From an uncultured Oscillospiraceae bacterium (lineage in GTDB: Bacteria; Bacillota; Clostridia; Oscillospirales; Oscillospiraceae): 45,437 nt of DNA. The stretch lies in the NCBI GenBank assembly GCA_934636865.1, contig CAKUBI010000015.1, positions 1-45,437 on the forward strand, given 5' to 3'. The notes beneath the pieces are model-generated. The model made no database searches. It was given only the letters and a program-made list of their open reading frames with translations, and was not told the origin of the DNA. Position 1 is the first letter of the stretch, and each line of letters opens with the position of its first letter. The position numbers and the translations under genes were made by a program. This document shows positions 30,598 to 38,928 of the stretch, piece after piece.

Positions 30598-31822
30598 GAC
30601 GCTTGTGGTCATCGGCGGCGGCGCGGGCGGCATGATGGCCGCCATCTGCGCCGCGCGCAGGGGCGCGGCGGTCACGCTGCTCGACCCAAACGAGCGCCTC
30701 GGCAAGAAGGTGAACATCACCGGCAAGGGCCGCTGCAACGTGACGAACGAGAGCAATTGCGAGGAGCTTCTTGCCCACGTGCCGCAGAACCCGCGCTTTC
30801 TCTACTCTGCCTTTTCCCGCTTCGACGGGCACGACGCCATCGACTTTTTTGAAGGTCTCGGCGTGCCGCTCAAGGTCGAGCGCGGAAAGCGCGTGTTCCC
30901 GGTGTCGGACCGCTCGTTCGACATCACCGCCGCGCTCGAGCGCGAGCTCAGGCGGCTGCGCGTGAAGCTTGTGCGCGACCGCGCGCTCGATATCCTGCTT
31001 ACGGACGGGCGTGTTTCGGCGGTGAAGGGCGAAAAGGGGGAGTACCCCGCTTCCGCCACCGTGCTGGCGACGGGCGGGCTTTCCTATCCCGCGACCGGCT
31101 CGACGGGCGACGGCTTCCGCATGGCGGAAGCGCTCGGCCACACGGTCACGCCGCTGCGCGGCTCGCTCGTGCCGCTGCGGGCCTACGACTGCGCGCCGTT
31201 GCAGGGGCTGAGCCTTCGCAACGTCGCGCTCACGGTGTGTGAAAACAACAAAAAGATCCATTCGGACTTCGGCGAGATGCTCTTCACGCACTTCGGTGTG
31301 AGCGGGCCGCTCATCCTGTCGGCCAGCGCGCACATGCGGCATTTCGACAAAAAGACATACCGGCTGGAGATCGACTTAAAGCCCGCGCTCGATGAAAAGG
31401 CACTCGACAAGCGCCTGCTGTCGGACTTTGAAAAGCGCGCGAACAGCGACTACCGCAACGCGCTTGGCGCGCTTTTGCCGCAGAAGCTCATCGACGATTT
31501 CATCGGCCGCTCCGGCATCCCGCCGCACGAGAAAGTGCACGATATCACGCGCGCCCAGCGCGAGACGATCCGCACGCTCTTAAAGCGCTGGACGGTGGAC
31601 GTTGCCGCGCCCATGCCGGTGGAGAACGCGATCATCACCTCCGGCGGCGTGAAGGTCGGGGAGATCGATCCTAAGACCATGGCGTCGAAAAAGATCGAAG
31701 GGCTGTATTTTGCGGGCGAGATGATCGACGTGGACGCTTACACGGGCGGCTACAACCTCCAGATCGCCTGGGCAACGGGCAAGGCTGCGGGCGAAGCGGC
31801 CGCGGACGCACTTTTGGCATAA
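30590..31822 (+). CDS. HI0933/BaiN family FAD-dependent oxidoreductase
   Basis: A 410-residue flavoprotein. It starts with a dinucleotide-binding GGGAGG (9-14), has the GKKVNITGKGRCNVTN loop and RVFPVSDRSF, and ends with GLYFAGEMIDVDAYTGGYNLQIAWATG. The HI0933 family includes YhiN, YtfP and BaiN; the substrates of most members are unknown, so the old aminoacetone oxidase name should not be relied on. The frame opens at 30500, but ATG 30590 gives the correct N-terminal fold. It overlaps the RpiR gene by 8 bases and precedes cmk. Confidence 0.9.
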   Translation: MNKTLVVIGGGAGGMMAAICAARRGAAVTLLDPNERLGKKVNITGKGRCNVTNESNCEELLAHVPQNPRFLYSAFSRFDGHDAIDFFEGLGVPLKVERGKRVFPVSDRSFDITAALERELRRLRVKLVRDRALDILLTDGRVSAVKGEKGEYPASATVLATGGLSYPATGSTGDGFRMAEALGHTVTPLRGSLVPLRAYDCAPLQGLSLRNVALTVCENNKKIHSDFGEMLFTHFGVSGPLILSASAHMRHFDKKTYRLEIDLKPALDEKALDKRLLSDFEKRANSDYRNALGALLPQKLIDDFIGRSGIPPHEKVHDITRAQRETIRTLLKRWTVDVAAPMPVENAIITSGGVKVGEIDPKTMASKKIEGLYFAGEMIDVDAYTGGYNLQIAWATGKAAGEAAADALLA

Positions 31823-31846
31823 CGAAGAGAAGGAAGCAGACAAAAA

Positions 31847-32524
31847 ATGAAAGAGCATTTTACCATTGCACTCGACGGCCCCGGCGGCGCGGGAAAGAGC
31901 ACGCTTGCCAAGGCCATCGCAAAAAAGCTGAATATTCTGCATGTGGACACGGGCGCGATCTACCGCACGATCGGCTACGCGGCGTTCGCGCGCTCGCTGG
32001 ACGCGAAGGACGAAGCGCAGATCGCCCCGCTGCTGGAAAAGATCCATATCGACATGGCCTTTGACGAAGCGGGCGGGCAGAAGATGCTGCTCGACGGCAA
32101 GGACGTGAGTAAAGAGATCCGTCTGCCGGAGATCTCCATGTACGCTTCAAACGTTTCGGCGCTGCCGTGCGTGCGCGCGTATCTTCTCGATATGCAGCGC
32201 GGCATCGCCAAAAAGCGCAGCGTCATTATGGACGGACGCGACATCGGCACCGTGGTGCTGCCGGATGCGGACCTCAAAATTTATCTGACGGCTTCGTCCG
32301 AGGCGCGCGCGAACCGTCGCTGCCTGGAGCTTGCGCAGCGCGGCACGCCCGAGCCTTATGACAAGGTGCTGCGCGAGATCAACGAGCGCGATGAGCAGGA
32401 CATGCACCGCGCCATCGCCCCGCTGCGCGAGGCGGCGGACGCCGTGCGCGTGGACACATCAAGCCTCGACTTTGCGCAGAGCGAGCAGGCGCTGCTGGAC
32501 CTCATTGAGGAGAAGCTGAAATGA
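31847..32524 (+). CDS. cmk: Cytidylate kinase
   Basis: A 225-residue nucleoside monophosphate kinase converting CMP and dCMP to the diphosphates. P-loop GPGGAGKS is at 11-18. Also present are HVDTGAIYRTIG, the family insert, MDGRDIGTVVLP and the lid region RRCLELAQRG. The start has GAAGGAAG. It overlaps plsC by 4 bases. cmk-plsC-ispH-rpsA is a common clostridial order. Confidence 0.96.
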   Translation: MKEHFTIALDGPGGAGKSTLAKAIAKKLNILHVDTGAIYRTIGYAAFARSLDAKDEAQIAPLLEKIHIDMAFDEAGGQKMLLDGKDVSKEIRLPEISMYASNVSALPCVRAYLLDMQRGIAKKRSVIMDGRDIGTVVLPDADLKIYLTASSEARANRRCLELAQRGTPEPYDKVLREINERDEQDMHRAIAPLREAADAVRVDTSSLDFAQSEQALLDLIEEKLK

Positions 32525-33150
32525 TGCAGCGTATCTTTTTTGCCTTCATTTGGCTCATTGGCAGGGTGCTGCTGTGGATCTACCGCGTGGATGTGAAGGG
32601 GCTTGAGCATCTGCCGAAAAACAGCGTGCTGCTGTGCCCCAACCATTCGACGGACTTAGACCCCGTGCTCATCGGGCTGTGTCTGCCGCTTGATTATCAC
32701 CTGCACTTTATGGCCAAGGCCGAGCTTTTCGATAACCGCGCGCTCGCCTGGCTCATCCGCACGCTCGGCGCGTTCCCCGTCCAGCGCGACGGCAAGGACA
32801 TCCAGTCCGTCAAGACCGCCATGCAGGTGCTGCACAGGGGCGAGAACCTTCTTATTTTCCCCGAGGGGACGACCATCCGGGGCGGCGTGGGATATCACGA
32901 CGGACTGCCCGCGCACGCACACGCGGGCATCGCGATGATCGGCGTGCGCACGGGCGCGGCGCTTGTGCCGGTGTTTTGCGACGGACAGAAAAAGCCCTTC
33001 CATAAAACGCGCATCATCTTTGGCGAGCCGTATGTGCCCGAGGTCACGGGCCGCCGCGGCACGTCGGAGGAGCTGCAGGCCATCGCCGACGAAATGCTGC
33101 GCCGGGCCTACGCCCTCGGCGGGCAGCAGGTGGGAGGCGCGCCGCTGTGA
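32521..33150 (+). CDS. plsC: 1-acyl-sn-glycerol-3-phosphate acyltransferase
   Basis: A 209-residue membrane-bound enzyme that adds the second acyl chain to make phosphatidic acid, acting after PlsY. The catalytic H-x4-D motif is NHSTDLD (H42, D47). The substrate motif FPEGTT is at 113-118. An N-terminal hydrophobic helix (about 5-20) anchors it. The start is coupled to cmk (ATGA) and its stop to the ispH-rpsA GTG (GTGA). Confidence 0.93.
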   Translation: MMQRIFFAFIWLIGRVLLWIYRVDVKGLEHLPKNSVLLCPNHSTDLDPVLIGLCLPLDYHLHFMAKAELFDNRALAWLIRTLGAFPVQRDGKDIQSVKTAMQVLHRGENLLIFPEGTTIRGGVGYHDGLPAHAHAGIAMIGVRTGAALVPVFCDGQKKPFHKTRIIFGEPYVPEVTGRRGTSEELQAIADEMLRRAYALGGQQVGGAPL

Positions 33151-35090
33151 AGGTCATTTTAGCGGAGAGCGCGGGCTTCTGCTACGGGGTGGAGCGCGCG
33201 GTGAAGCTTGCGCGTCAGACGGCAGGCGAGCGAGGCGGCGCGATGCTCGGCAGCATCGTGCACAACGCGGGCGTCGTGCAGGAGATCGAAGCGCTCGGCA
33301 TGCGCCTGATCACCGACCCGCAGGAAGCGCGGGCGGGGGAGACGGTCCTCATCCGCGCCCACGGCGAGCCGAAAGAGACGCTCGACGCGCTGCGCGCGCG
33401 GGGCGCGGAGATCGTGAGCGCCGTGTGCCCGCACGTAGACCGCATCCGAAGGCTCGCTCTTGAAGCAGAGCAGGAGGGGCGGCGCGTCATCATCATCGGC
33501 GAGCACCGGCACCCCGAGGTGCAGGGCATCGCGGGCTGGTGCAAAGCCCCCGTGATCTTCGAAAATGCAGGAGAAGCTGCATCCTACCTGCAAGATCACC
33601 CCGAATTTGCCGAATTACCCAGCATTTTACTGGCGCAAACGACCTGCATTCGTGCGGTTTGGGAAAGTTGCGTTAATTTTCTAAAAAAACAGTGTACAAA
33701 TCTGAAAATCAATGATACAATATGCAATGCTACGCAGAAACGTCAAACTGAGGCAGCAGAGCTTTCCGCCAAGGTGGACGCGATGGTAGTTGCAGGCGAC
33801 CGAAGAAGCGCCAACACAAGGCATTTGACCGAGATTTGCAGAGAGAACTGCGGCAGGGTCCTCCAGATCGAATCCGCAGACGAGCTCTCACCGGAATTCT
33901 TTTCCGGATGCCGTGTTGCGGGACTGACAGCCGGCGCATCTACTCCTGCGAGTATCATTATGGAGGTATTAACAACAATGACGGAAGAAAACATCAACAC
34001 CACTGCCCCTGAAAGCGAATCCTTTGAAGAAATGCTTGAAAAGTCTTTCAAGACTTTAAATACAGGCGATAAGGTGACCGGTATTGTCACGGCCATCGGC
34101 ACGACCGAGGTTCAGGTCGATGTCGGCTGCAAGCAGGCGGGTTACATCCCTGTTTCCGAGCTGAGCAGCGACCCCGACGTGAAGCCCGAGGACGTCGTCA
34201 AGGTCGGCGACGAGATCGAAGCCTATGTCGTCCGCGTCAACGACGTGGAAGGCTACGCCACCCTCTCCAAGAAGCGTCTCGACGCTGTCAAGCTTTGGGA
34301 GGACATTGAGACCGCCGTTGAGGACAAGACCGTTCTCGAAGGCACCGTGACCGAAGTGAACAAGGGCGGCGTTGTCGTCTCTGTCAAGGGCGTGCGCGTT
34401 TTTGTGCCCGCTTCCCAGAGCGGCCTGCCCAAGGACTCCGACCTTGGCCAGATGGTCAAGCAGAAGGTCAAGCTTCGCGTGACCGAGGTCAACCGTGCCC
34501 GCCGCCGCGTCGTCGGCTCCATCAAGTCCGTCCTGAACGAGGAGCGTCAGGCCGCGCAGGCTGCCATCTGGGCGAACATTGAAGTCGGCAAGCACTATGA
34601 CGGCGTTGTCAAGTCCATGACCTCCTACGGTGTGTTCGTCGATATCGGCGGCGTGGACGGCATGGTCCACATCTCCGAGCTGAGCTGGAGCCGCATCAAG
34701 AACCCCGCCGAGGTCGTTTCCATCGGCGATCATCTCGACGTTTACGTCATCTCCTTCGACCCCGAGAAGCGCAAGATCTCCCTGGGCGTCAAGGACCGCA
34801 CCCAGAACCCCTGGGATGTGTTCATGAACACCTACAAGGTCGGCGACGTTGCCAATGTCCGCATCGTCAAGCTGATGACCTTCGGCGCCTTCGCTGAGGT
34901 CGTTCCCGGCGTGGACGGCCTGATCCATATCTCCCAGATCGCTGACCGCCGCATCGACAAGCCCTCCGACGTTCTGTCCGAAGGCCAGATGGTCGATGCG
35001 AAGATCACCGCCATCGACGAGGAAAAGAAGAAGATCTCCCTCAGCATCCGCGCGCTGCTGAATGAGGAAGAGACTCCCGTCGAGGAGTAA
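33147..35090 (+). CDS. ispH-rpsA: Fusion of HMBPP reductase (IspH) and ribosomal protein S1
   Basis: A 647-residue, GTG-started fusion. Residues 1-277 are IspH, the last MEP-pathway enzyme, with the iron-sulfur cysteines C12, C94 and C193, and H39, H72, H122, E124 and T165-T166 at the expected active-site places; the usual SSN is SAN (221-223). Residues 278-647 contain four S1 RNA-binding repeats (about 307-376, 393-460, 478-546, 563-632; the third and fourth are most typical, SYGVFVDIGGVDGMVH and FGAFAEVVPGVDGLIH). This fusion is known in Clostridia. An internal promoter and ribosome site at the junction suggest S1 is also made alone. Confidence 0.93.
   Translation: MKVILAESAGFCYGVERAVKLARQTAGERGGAMLGSIVHNAGVVQEIEALGMRLITDPQEARAGETVLIRAHGEPKETLDALRARGAEIVSAVCPHVDRIRRLALEAEQEGRRVIIIGEHRHPEVQGIAGWCKAPVIFENAGEAASYLQDHPEFAELPSILLAQTTCIRAVWESCVNFLKKQCTNLKINDTICNATQKRQTEAAELSAKVDAMVVAGDRRSANTRHLTEICRENCGRVLQIESADELSPEFFSGCRVAGLTAGASTPASIIMEVLTTMTEENINTTAPESESFEEMLEKSFKTLNTGDKVTGIVTAIGTTEVQVDVGCKQAGYIPVSELSSDPDVKPEDVVKVGDEIEAYVVRVNDVEGYATLSKKRLDAVKLWEDIETAVEDKTVLEGTVTEVNKGGVVVSVKGVRVFVPASQSGLPKDSDLGQMVKQKVKLRVTEVNRARRRVVGSIKSVLNEERQAAQAAIWANIEVGKHYDGVVKSMTSYGVFVDIGGVDGMVHISELSWSRIKNPAEVVSIGDHLDVYVISFDPEKRKISLGVKDRTQNPWDVFMNTYKVGDVANVRIVKLMTFGAFAEVVPGVDGLIHISQIADRRIDKPSDVLSEGQMVDAKITAIDEEKKKISLSIRALLNEEETPVEE
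33693..33721 (+). promoter_or_regulatory. Internal promoter candidate inside ispH, ahead of rpsA
   Basis: -35 TGTACA (33693-33698), 17-bp spacer, -10 TACAAT (33716-33721) with an extended TGA. The surrounding coding DNA (about 33600-33740) is strikingly AT-rich for this genome. It lies about 255 bases before the internal ATG. Confidence 0.5.
33962..33980 (+). promoter_or_regulatory. Internal ribosome binding site and start codon for stand-alone S1
   Basis: GGAGG (33962-33966), 11-base spacer, in-frame ATG at 33978-33980 (codon 278), exactly between the IspH and S1 parts. Initiation here would give a 370-residue S1 protein starting MTEENINTT. Confidence 0.6.
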
Positions 35091-35104
35091 TTTCCGCTGA
35101 ACCG

Positions 35105-35134
35105 AAAAGGACAGGCTTCGGCCTGTCCTTTTTT
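35105..35134 (+). terminator. Terminator after ispH-rpsA
   Basis: AAAAGGACAGGC, TTCG tetraloop, GCCTGTCCTTTT and further T residues, 14 bases after the stop. Confidence 0.92.
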
Positions 35135-35157
35135 ATGGGCTTTTTGAAAGATGGGGC

Positions 35158-35186
35158 TTTGCAAACGCAAAGCGGTATGCTATAAT
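35158..35186 (+). promoter_or_regulatory. Promoter of the CoA-transferase gene
   Basis: Weak -35 TTTGCA (35158-35163), 17-bp spacer, consensus -10 TATAAT (35181-35186) with an extended TGC. The leader holds a direct repeat GACATACA (35199-35206 and 35223-35230), 24 bp apart. Confidence 0.7.
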
Positions 35187-35243
35187 TGTTAAAGTTTCGA
35201 CATACAAAAGCTTTCAATCATTGACATACAGGAGGAAGTTAGC

Positions 35244-36584
35244 ATGGATTACGCAGAGCTTTATCAGAAAAAGCTGACCTCTGCCGCCGAGGCCGTCAAG
35301 GTCATCAAGAGCGGCGACTGGGTCGATTACGGCTGGTGCACCAACCACCCCTATACGCTGGACAAGGCGCTCGCCGCCCGCCAGAACGAGCTCAAGGACG
35401 TCAAGGTCCGCGGCGGCGTGACGATGTGGATGCCCGAGATCTGCAAGGCGGAGGATGCGGGCGAGCACTTCACCTGGCATTCCTGGCACTGCAGCGGCAT
35501 CGACCGCAAGATCATCGGGAAGGGCATGGGCTACTTCATCCCCATGCGCTACAGCGAGCTGCCGCGCTTCTACCGCGATGGCAACGTCCGCGTGGACGTT
35601 GCGATGATCCAGGTCACGCCGATGGACAAGCACGGCAACTTCAGCTACGCGGTCGCGTGCTCGCACCTTGCCGATATGCTCGATTCCGCCAAGACGGTCA
35701 TCGTCGAGGTCAACGAGAACCTTCCCTGGGTCTATGGCCTGAACGGCTGCGAGATCAACATCAAGGGCGTTGACATGGTCGTAGAAGGGGAGAATCCCCC
35801 CGTGGCCCAACTCGGCGCGGGCGGTGCGCCGACCGAGGTCGATACCGCGGTCGCGAACCTCGTCGTGCCCCAGATCCCGAACGGCGCGTGTCTGCAGCTC
35901 GGCATCGGCGGTATGCCCAACACCATCGGCTCGATGATCGCACAGTCTGATCTGAAGGACCTGTCCGTTCACACCGAGATGTACGTGGACGGCTTCGTCG
36001 ATATGGCGCTTGCCGGCAAGATCACCGGCAAGCACAAGCAGCTTGACAAGGGCCGTCAGGTCTTTGCCTTCGCCGCCGGCACGCAGAAGCTCTACGATTA
36101 CATGGACCGCAACCCCGATGTGATGGGCGCGCCGGTCGATTACACGAACGACGTGCACGTCATCTCCCAGATCGACAACTTCATTTCCATCAACAACGCC
36201 ATCGACTGCGATCTCTTCGGCCAGGTGAACGCCGAGTCCGCGGGCATCAAGCACATCTCCGGCACCGGCGGCCAGCTCGACTTTGCCATGGGCGCGTACC
36301 TCTCCAGGGGCGGCAAGAGCTTCATCTGCATGTCCTCGACCGTCACGGGCAAGGACGGCACGGTCAAGAGCCGCATCGTCCCCACGCTGACACCCGGCTC
36401 CATCTGCACCGATCCGCGCTCCTGCACGCACTACATCGTCACCGAGTACGGCATGGTCAACCTCAAGGGCTTGTCCACCTGGGAGCGCGCCGAGGCGCTC
36501 ATCGGCATCGCGCATCCCGACTTCCGCGAGCAGCTCATCGCCGACGCGGAGAAGATGCACATTTGGCGCCGCAGCAGCAAGTAA
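35244..36584 (+). CDS. Butyryl-CoA:acetate CoA-transferase-like enzyme
   Basis: A 446-residue acyl-CoA:acetate CoA-transferase of the AbfT/But family. It has the family start ([18 protein letters not shown]), the [10 protein letters not shown] region, HTEM with E245 as likely catalytic glutamate, [19 protein letters not shown], and [19 protein letters not shown]. In gut Oscillospiraceae such a gene usually makes butyrate from butyryl-CoA and acetate. A 4-hydroxybutyrate CoA-transferase is the main alternative, since the two differ little by eye. AGGAGGAAG precedes the ATG. It is transcribed alone between terminators. Confidence 0.85.
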   Translation: MDYAELYQKKLTSAAEAVKVIKSGDWVDYGWCTNHPYTLDKALAARQNELKDVKVRGGVTMWMPEICKAEDAGEHFTWHSWHCSGIDRKIIGKGMGYFIPMRYSELPRFYRDGNVRVDVAMIQVTPMDKHGNFSYAVACSHLADMLDSAKTVIVEVNENLPWVYGLNGCEINIKGVDMVVEGENPPVAQLGAGGAPTEVDTAVANLVVPQIPNGACLQLGIGGMPNTIGSMIAQSDLKDLSVHTEMYVDGFVDMALAGKITGKHKQLDKGRQVFAFAAGTQKLYDYMDRNPDVMGAPVDYTNDVHVISQIDNFISINNAIDCDLFGQVNAESAGIKHISGTGGQLDFAMGAYLSRGGKSFICMSSTVTGKDGTVKSRIVPTLTPGSICTDPRSCTHYIVTEYGMVNLKGLSTWERAEALIGIAHPDFREQLIADAEKMHIWRRSSK

Positions 36585-36599
36585 AAATCGTCTTCCGTC

Positions 36600-36635
36600 C
36601 GGGGGCTCTCCTTTTTCGGGGGAGTCCCCATTTTT
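36600..36635 (+). terminator. Terminator after the CoA-transferase
   Basis: GGGGGCTCTCC with GGGGGAGTCCCC, an imperfect GC-rich stem with T5, about 15 bases after the stop. Confidence 0.75.
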
Positions 36636-36679
36636 ATGCGTAAATGCGTTAAGATTTAATAATATTCACGAGAAAATGC

Positions 36680-36708
36680 TTGAAAATCGACCGAAAGCAC
36701 GTTATACT
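36680..36708 (+). promoter_or_regulatory. Promoter of the CarD-ispD-ispF genes
   Basis: -35 TTGAAA (36680-36685), 17-bp spacer, -10 TATACT (36703-36708). A palindrome GGGAAT-T-ATTCCC (36716-36728) covers the likely start. A second hairpin, CCCCG (36751-36755) with CGGGG (36762-36766), follows in the 105-base leader. Confidence 0.75.
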
Positions 36709-36819
36709 ATGTATGGGGAATTATTCCCATTGTGTGTTTTACTGTATTTTCCCCGATTGGACGGGGATCATGGACGAATGCCGTGACCGACATTCTGTCA
36801 GAGAGGAGGTGGGCATAGG

Positions 36820-37311
36820 ATGTTTCAGGTCGGAGACAAGGTTGTGCATCCGATGCATGGCGCGGGTGTGATCGACAGCATCGTGCGCGAAAAGATCAGC
36901 GGAAAGGCAACGGAGTTTTACGTCTTTAAAATGCCCATTTCCGGGCTGACGCTCAAGATCCCGACGGAGAATTCTGCATCGATCGGCGTGCGCCCGATCA
37001 AGGGCATCGAGGAGATCGAGGACGTGATCGCGCGCATCCCAAAGCTCGGCGTCGATATGACGTCGAACTGGAACCATCGCTACCGCGAGAATATGGACCG
37101 GCTCAAGAGCGGCGATCTCAACGAGGTCAGCGCCGTTATCAAGGCCCTGATGCACCGCGACAGCGAGCGCGGCCTTTCCAACGGCGAGCGCAAGATGCTG
37201 CACATCGCCAAGCAGATCCTCGTATCGGAGATCGTGCTGGCGGAGGATGTGGAGTACCCGGCGGCGGAGAGCCGCGTGAACGCCGCAATGCTTTCAAAGG
37301 AGAGCGAATAA
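36820..37311 (+). CDS. CarD/CdnL family transcription regulator
   Basis: A 163-residue protein. The N-terminal CarD/TRCF RNA-polymerase-binding domain (FQVGDKVVHPMHGAGVIDSI at 2-21) is followed by a helical DNA-contacting part (SGDLNEVSAVIKALMHRDSERGLSNGERKMLHIAKQIL). CarD proteins bind the polymerase beta subunit and stabilise open complexes, mainly at rRNA promoters. The ATG follows GAGGAGGTG. ispD starts 5 bases after its stop, an order conserved in Clostridia. Confidence 0.9.
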   Translation: MFQVGDKVVHPMHGAGVIDSIVREKISGKATEFYVFKMPISGLTLKIPTENSASIGVRPIKGIEEIEDVIARIPKLGVDMTSNWNHRYRENMDRLKSGDLNEVSAVIKALMHRDSERGLSNGERKMLHIAKQILVSEIVLAEDVEYPAAESRVNAAMLSKESE

Positions 37312-37316
37312 AGCCC

Positions 37317-38048
37317 ATGAGCCTGCTGAATAAGATCTTCCGCCGTGAGAAAAAGCGCACGCACCCCTACTGCACCGCGCTCATCGCGGCGGCGGGCAGC
37401 TCCACCCGCTACGGCGGGGAGAACAAGCTGCTGCAGCCGCTCGACGGCATTCCCGTGCTGGCGCGTACGCTCCTTGCAATCGACAGCGCGCAGAGCATCG
37501 ACGAGATCATCATTGCCGCGCGGGAGGATGAGCTGCTCGCCTATGCGGAGCTGTGCCGGACATTCGGCATCCGCAAGCGCGTGAAGGTCGTGCCCGGCGG
37601 AAAAACGCGGACGGAATCCGTGCTGCGCGCCGCGCTCGAAGCGCCGCCGGAGACGGAGCTTCTTGCCGTGCAGGACGGCGCGCGCCCGCTCGTCACGCCG
37701 GAGCTGATCGACAAGGTCGTTTCCGCGGCGCAGCTGTATCATGCCGCCGCGCCCGCCGTCCCCGTGACGGATACGATCAAGATCGCGCGGGACGGCGTTG
37801 TAGAGAGCACGCCCGACCGCAGCACGCTTTTTGCCGTGCAGACGCCGCAGGTGTTCGACTGCGAGCTTTTGAAGGCGGCGCTTCAGGACGCGCTGCGCGC
37901 AGACGCCGCACTGACGGACGACTGCTCTGCGGTGGAGCGCTTTGGCAAGGAAGTCCACCTGACAGCGGGCGATCGCGAGAATATCAAGATCACCACGCCG
38001 ATCGACCTGTCAATCGCGGAATCGATTTTACAGCGCAGAGGGGAATGA
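37317..38048 (+). CDS. ispD: 2-C-methyl-D-erythritol 4-phosphate cytidylyltransferase
   Basis: A 243-residue MEP-pathway enzyme that joins CTP to methylerythritol phosphate. It has the nucleotide loop ALIAAAGSSTRYGGENKLL (about 21-39), GGKTRTESV, VQDGARPLVTPELI, AVPVTDTIK, and QTPQVFD plus TDDCSAVE near the end. An extra 15-residue basic N-terminus (LLNKIFRREKKRTHPY) precedes the core. It is in one unit with ispF, the next but one enzyme. Confidence 0.94.
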   Translation: MSLLNKIFRREKKRTHPYCTALIAAAGSSTRYGGENKLLQPLDGIPVLARTLLAIDSAQSIDEIIIAAREDELLAYAELCRTFGIRKRVKVVPGGKTRTESVLRAALEAPPETELLAVQDGARPLVTPELIDKVVSAAQLYHAAAPAVPVTDTIKIARDGVVESTPDRSTLFAVQTPQVFDCELLKAALQDALRADAALTDDCSAVERFGKEVHLTAGDRENIKITTPIDLSIAESILQRRGE

Positions 38049-38090
38049 CCCATTTCCCTCTGCTTTTTCTTTGGGAAAGGATGGTATCTT

Positions 38091-38579
38091 ATGACGAATT
38101 TACGCATCGGGCACGGCTACGACGTGCACCGCCTGACTGAGGGGCGGCGGCTGATCCTCGGCGGCGTGGAGATCCCGTATGAAAAGGGCCTGCTCGGCCA
38201 TTCGGACGCGGATGTGCTGACCCATGCCGTGATGGACGCACTGCTCGGCGCGGCGGCGCTGGGCGACATCGGCAAGCTCTTCCCGGATTCCAGCGCGGAA
38301 TTCAAGGGCATTTCGAGCATCGAGCTGCTGCGGCGCGTGAAGGAGCGGCTGGACGGCGCGGGCTTTGCGGTCGTCAACCTCGACGCGACGGTGCTCGCGC
38401 AGGCGCCGAAGCTCGCGCCCTACCGCGAGCAGATGCGCGAAAATATCGCGCGGGCGCTGGGCATCCCCGTCTCGCGCGTGAGCGTCAAGGCCACGACCGA
38501 GGAGGGCCTCGGCTTCACCGGCAGCGGAGAGGGCATGGCGGCCCACGCCGTCGCGCTGCTCGAGCAGACGGACAACTGA
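38091..38579 (+). CDS. ispF: 2-C-methyl-D-erythritol 2,4-cyclodiphosphate synthase
   Basis: A 162-residue trimeric zinc enzyme forming the cyclodiphosphate. Zinc ligands D11, H13 (GYDVHR) and H45 ([13 protein letters not shown]) are present, plus [10 protein letters not shown] and the end [22 protein letters not shown]. The start has GGAAAGGATGG upstream. The terminator lies 12 bases after. Confidence 0.96.
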   Translation: MTNLRIGHGYDVHRLTEGRRLILGGVEIPYEKGLLGHSDADVLTHAVMDALLGAAALGDIGKLFPDSSAEFKGISSIELLRRVKERLDGAGFAVVNLDATVLAQAPKLAPYREQMRENIARALGIPVSRVSVKATTEEGLGFTGSGEGMAAHAVALLEQTDN

Positions 38580-38591
38580 ATCATGCCGACC

Positions 38592-38625
38592 GGACGGACG
38601 CTTTTTGGGCGGTCCGTCCCTTTTT
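38592..38625 (+). terminator. Terminator after ispF
   Basis: GGACGGAC (38592-38599) and GTCCGTCC (38612-38619), then T5. Confidence 0.85.
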
Positions 38626-38676
38626 GCCCGCACGCCGCCGAAAGGCGCGCATATCATGCGGTGAGGGGGGAAGGGT

Positions 38677-38928
38677 ATGGACTATTATCTGTTCGCTGCC
38701 CGCTCGGTTACTCACGCGCAGCAGATGGCAAAGGTGCTGAGCGACGCGGGCGTTTCCGCAAAGATCCGCCGCGCCGGGGCCGGGATGACCGGGCGCGGCT
38801 GCGGCTACACGCTGGAGGTCTCGCGCAGAAGCTATGCGCGCGCACTGGACGCCTGCCGCGCATCGGGCGTGCAGCCAGTCAGGGTGCTGCTCGTTTCCGG
38901 GGAGACGCGGCAGGAGGTATCGACATGA
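38677..38928 (+). CDS. DUF3343 small protein (putative Se/S carrier)
   Basis: An 83-residue protein of the DUF3343 family, annotated in databases as a putative Se/S carrier-like protein. The pattern is YYLFAARSVTHAQQMAKVL, then a GCGYTLEV strand with the conserved cysteine (about 48), and a small C-terminal helix. Its stop overlaps the start of the cysteine desulfurase (ATGA), so it may receive sulfur or selenium from that enzyme. This pairing is inference. The ATG follows GGGGGGAAGGGT. Confidence 0.8.
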   Translation: MDYYLFAARSVTHAQQMAKVLSDAGVSAKIRRAGAGMTGRGCGYTLEVSRRSYARALDACRASGVQPVRVLLVSGETRQEVST

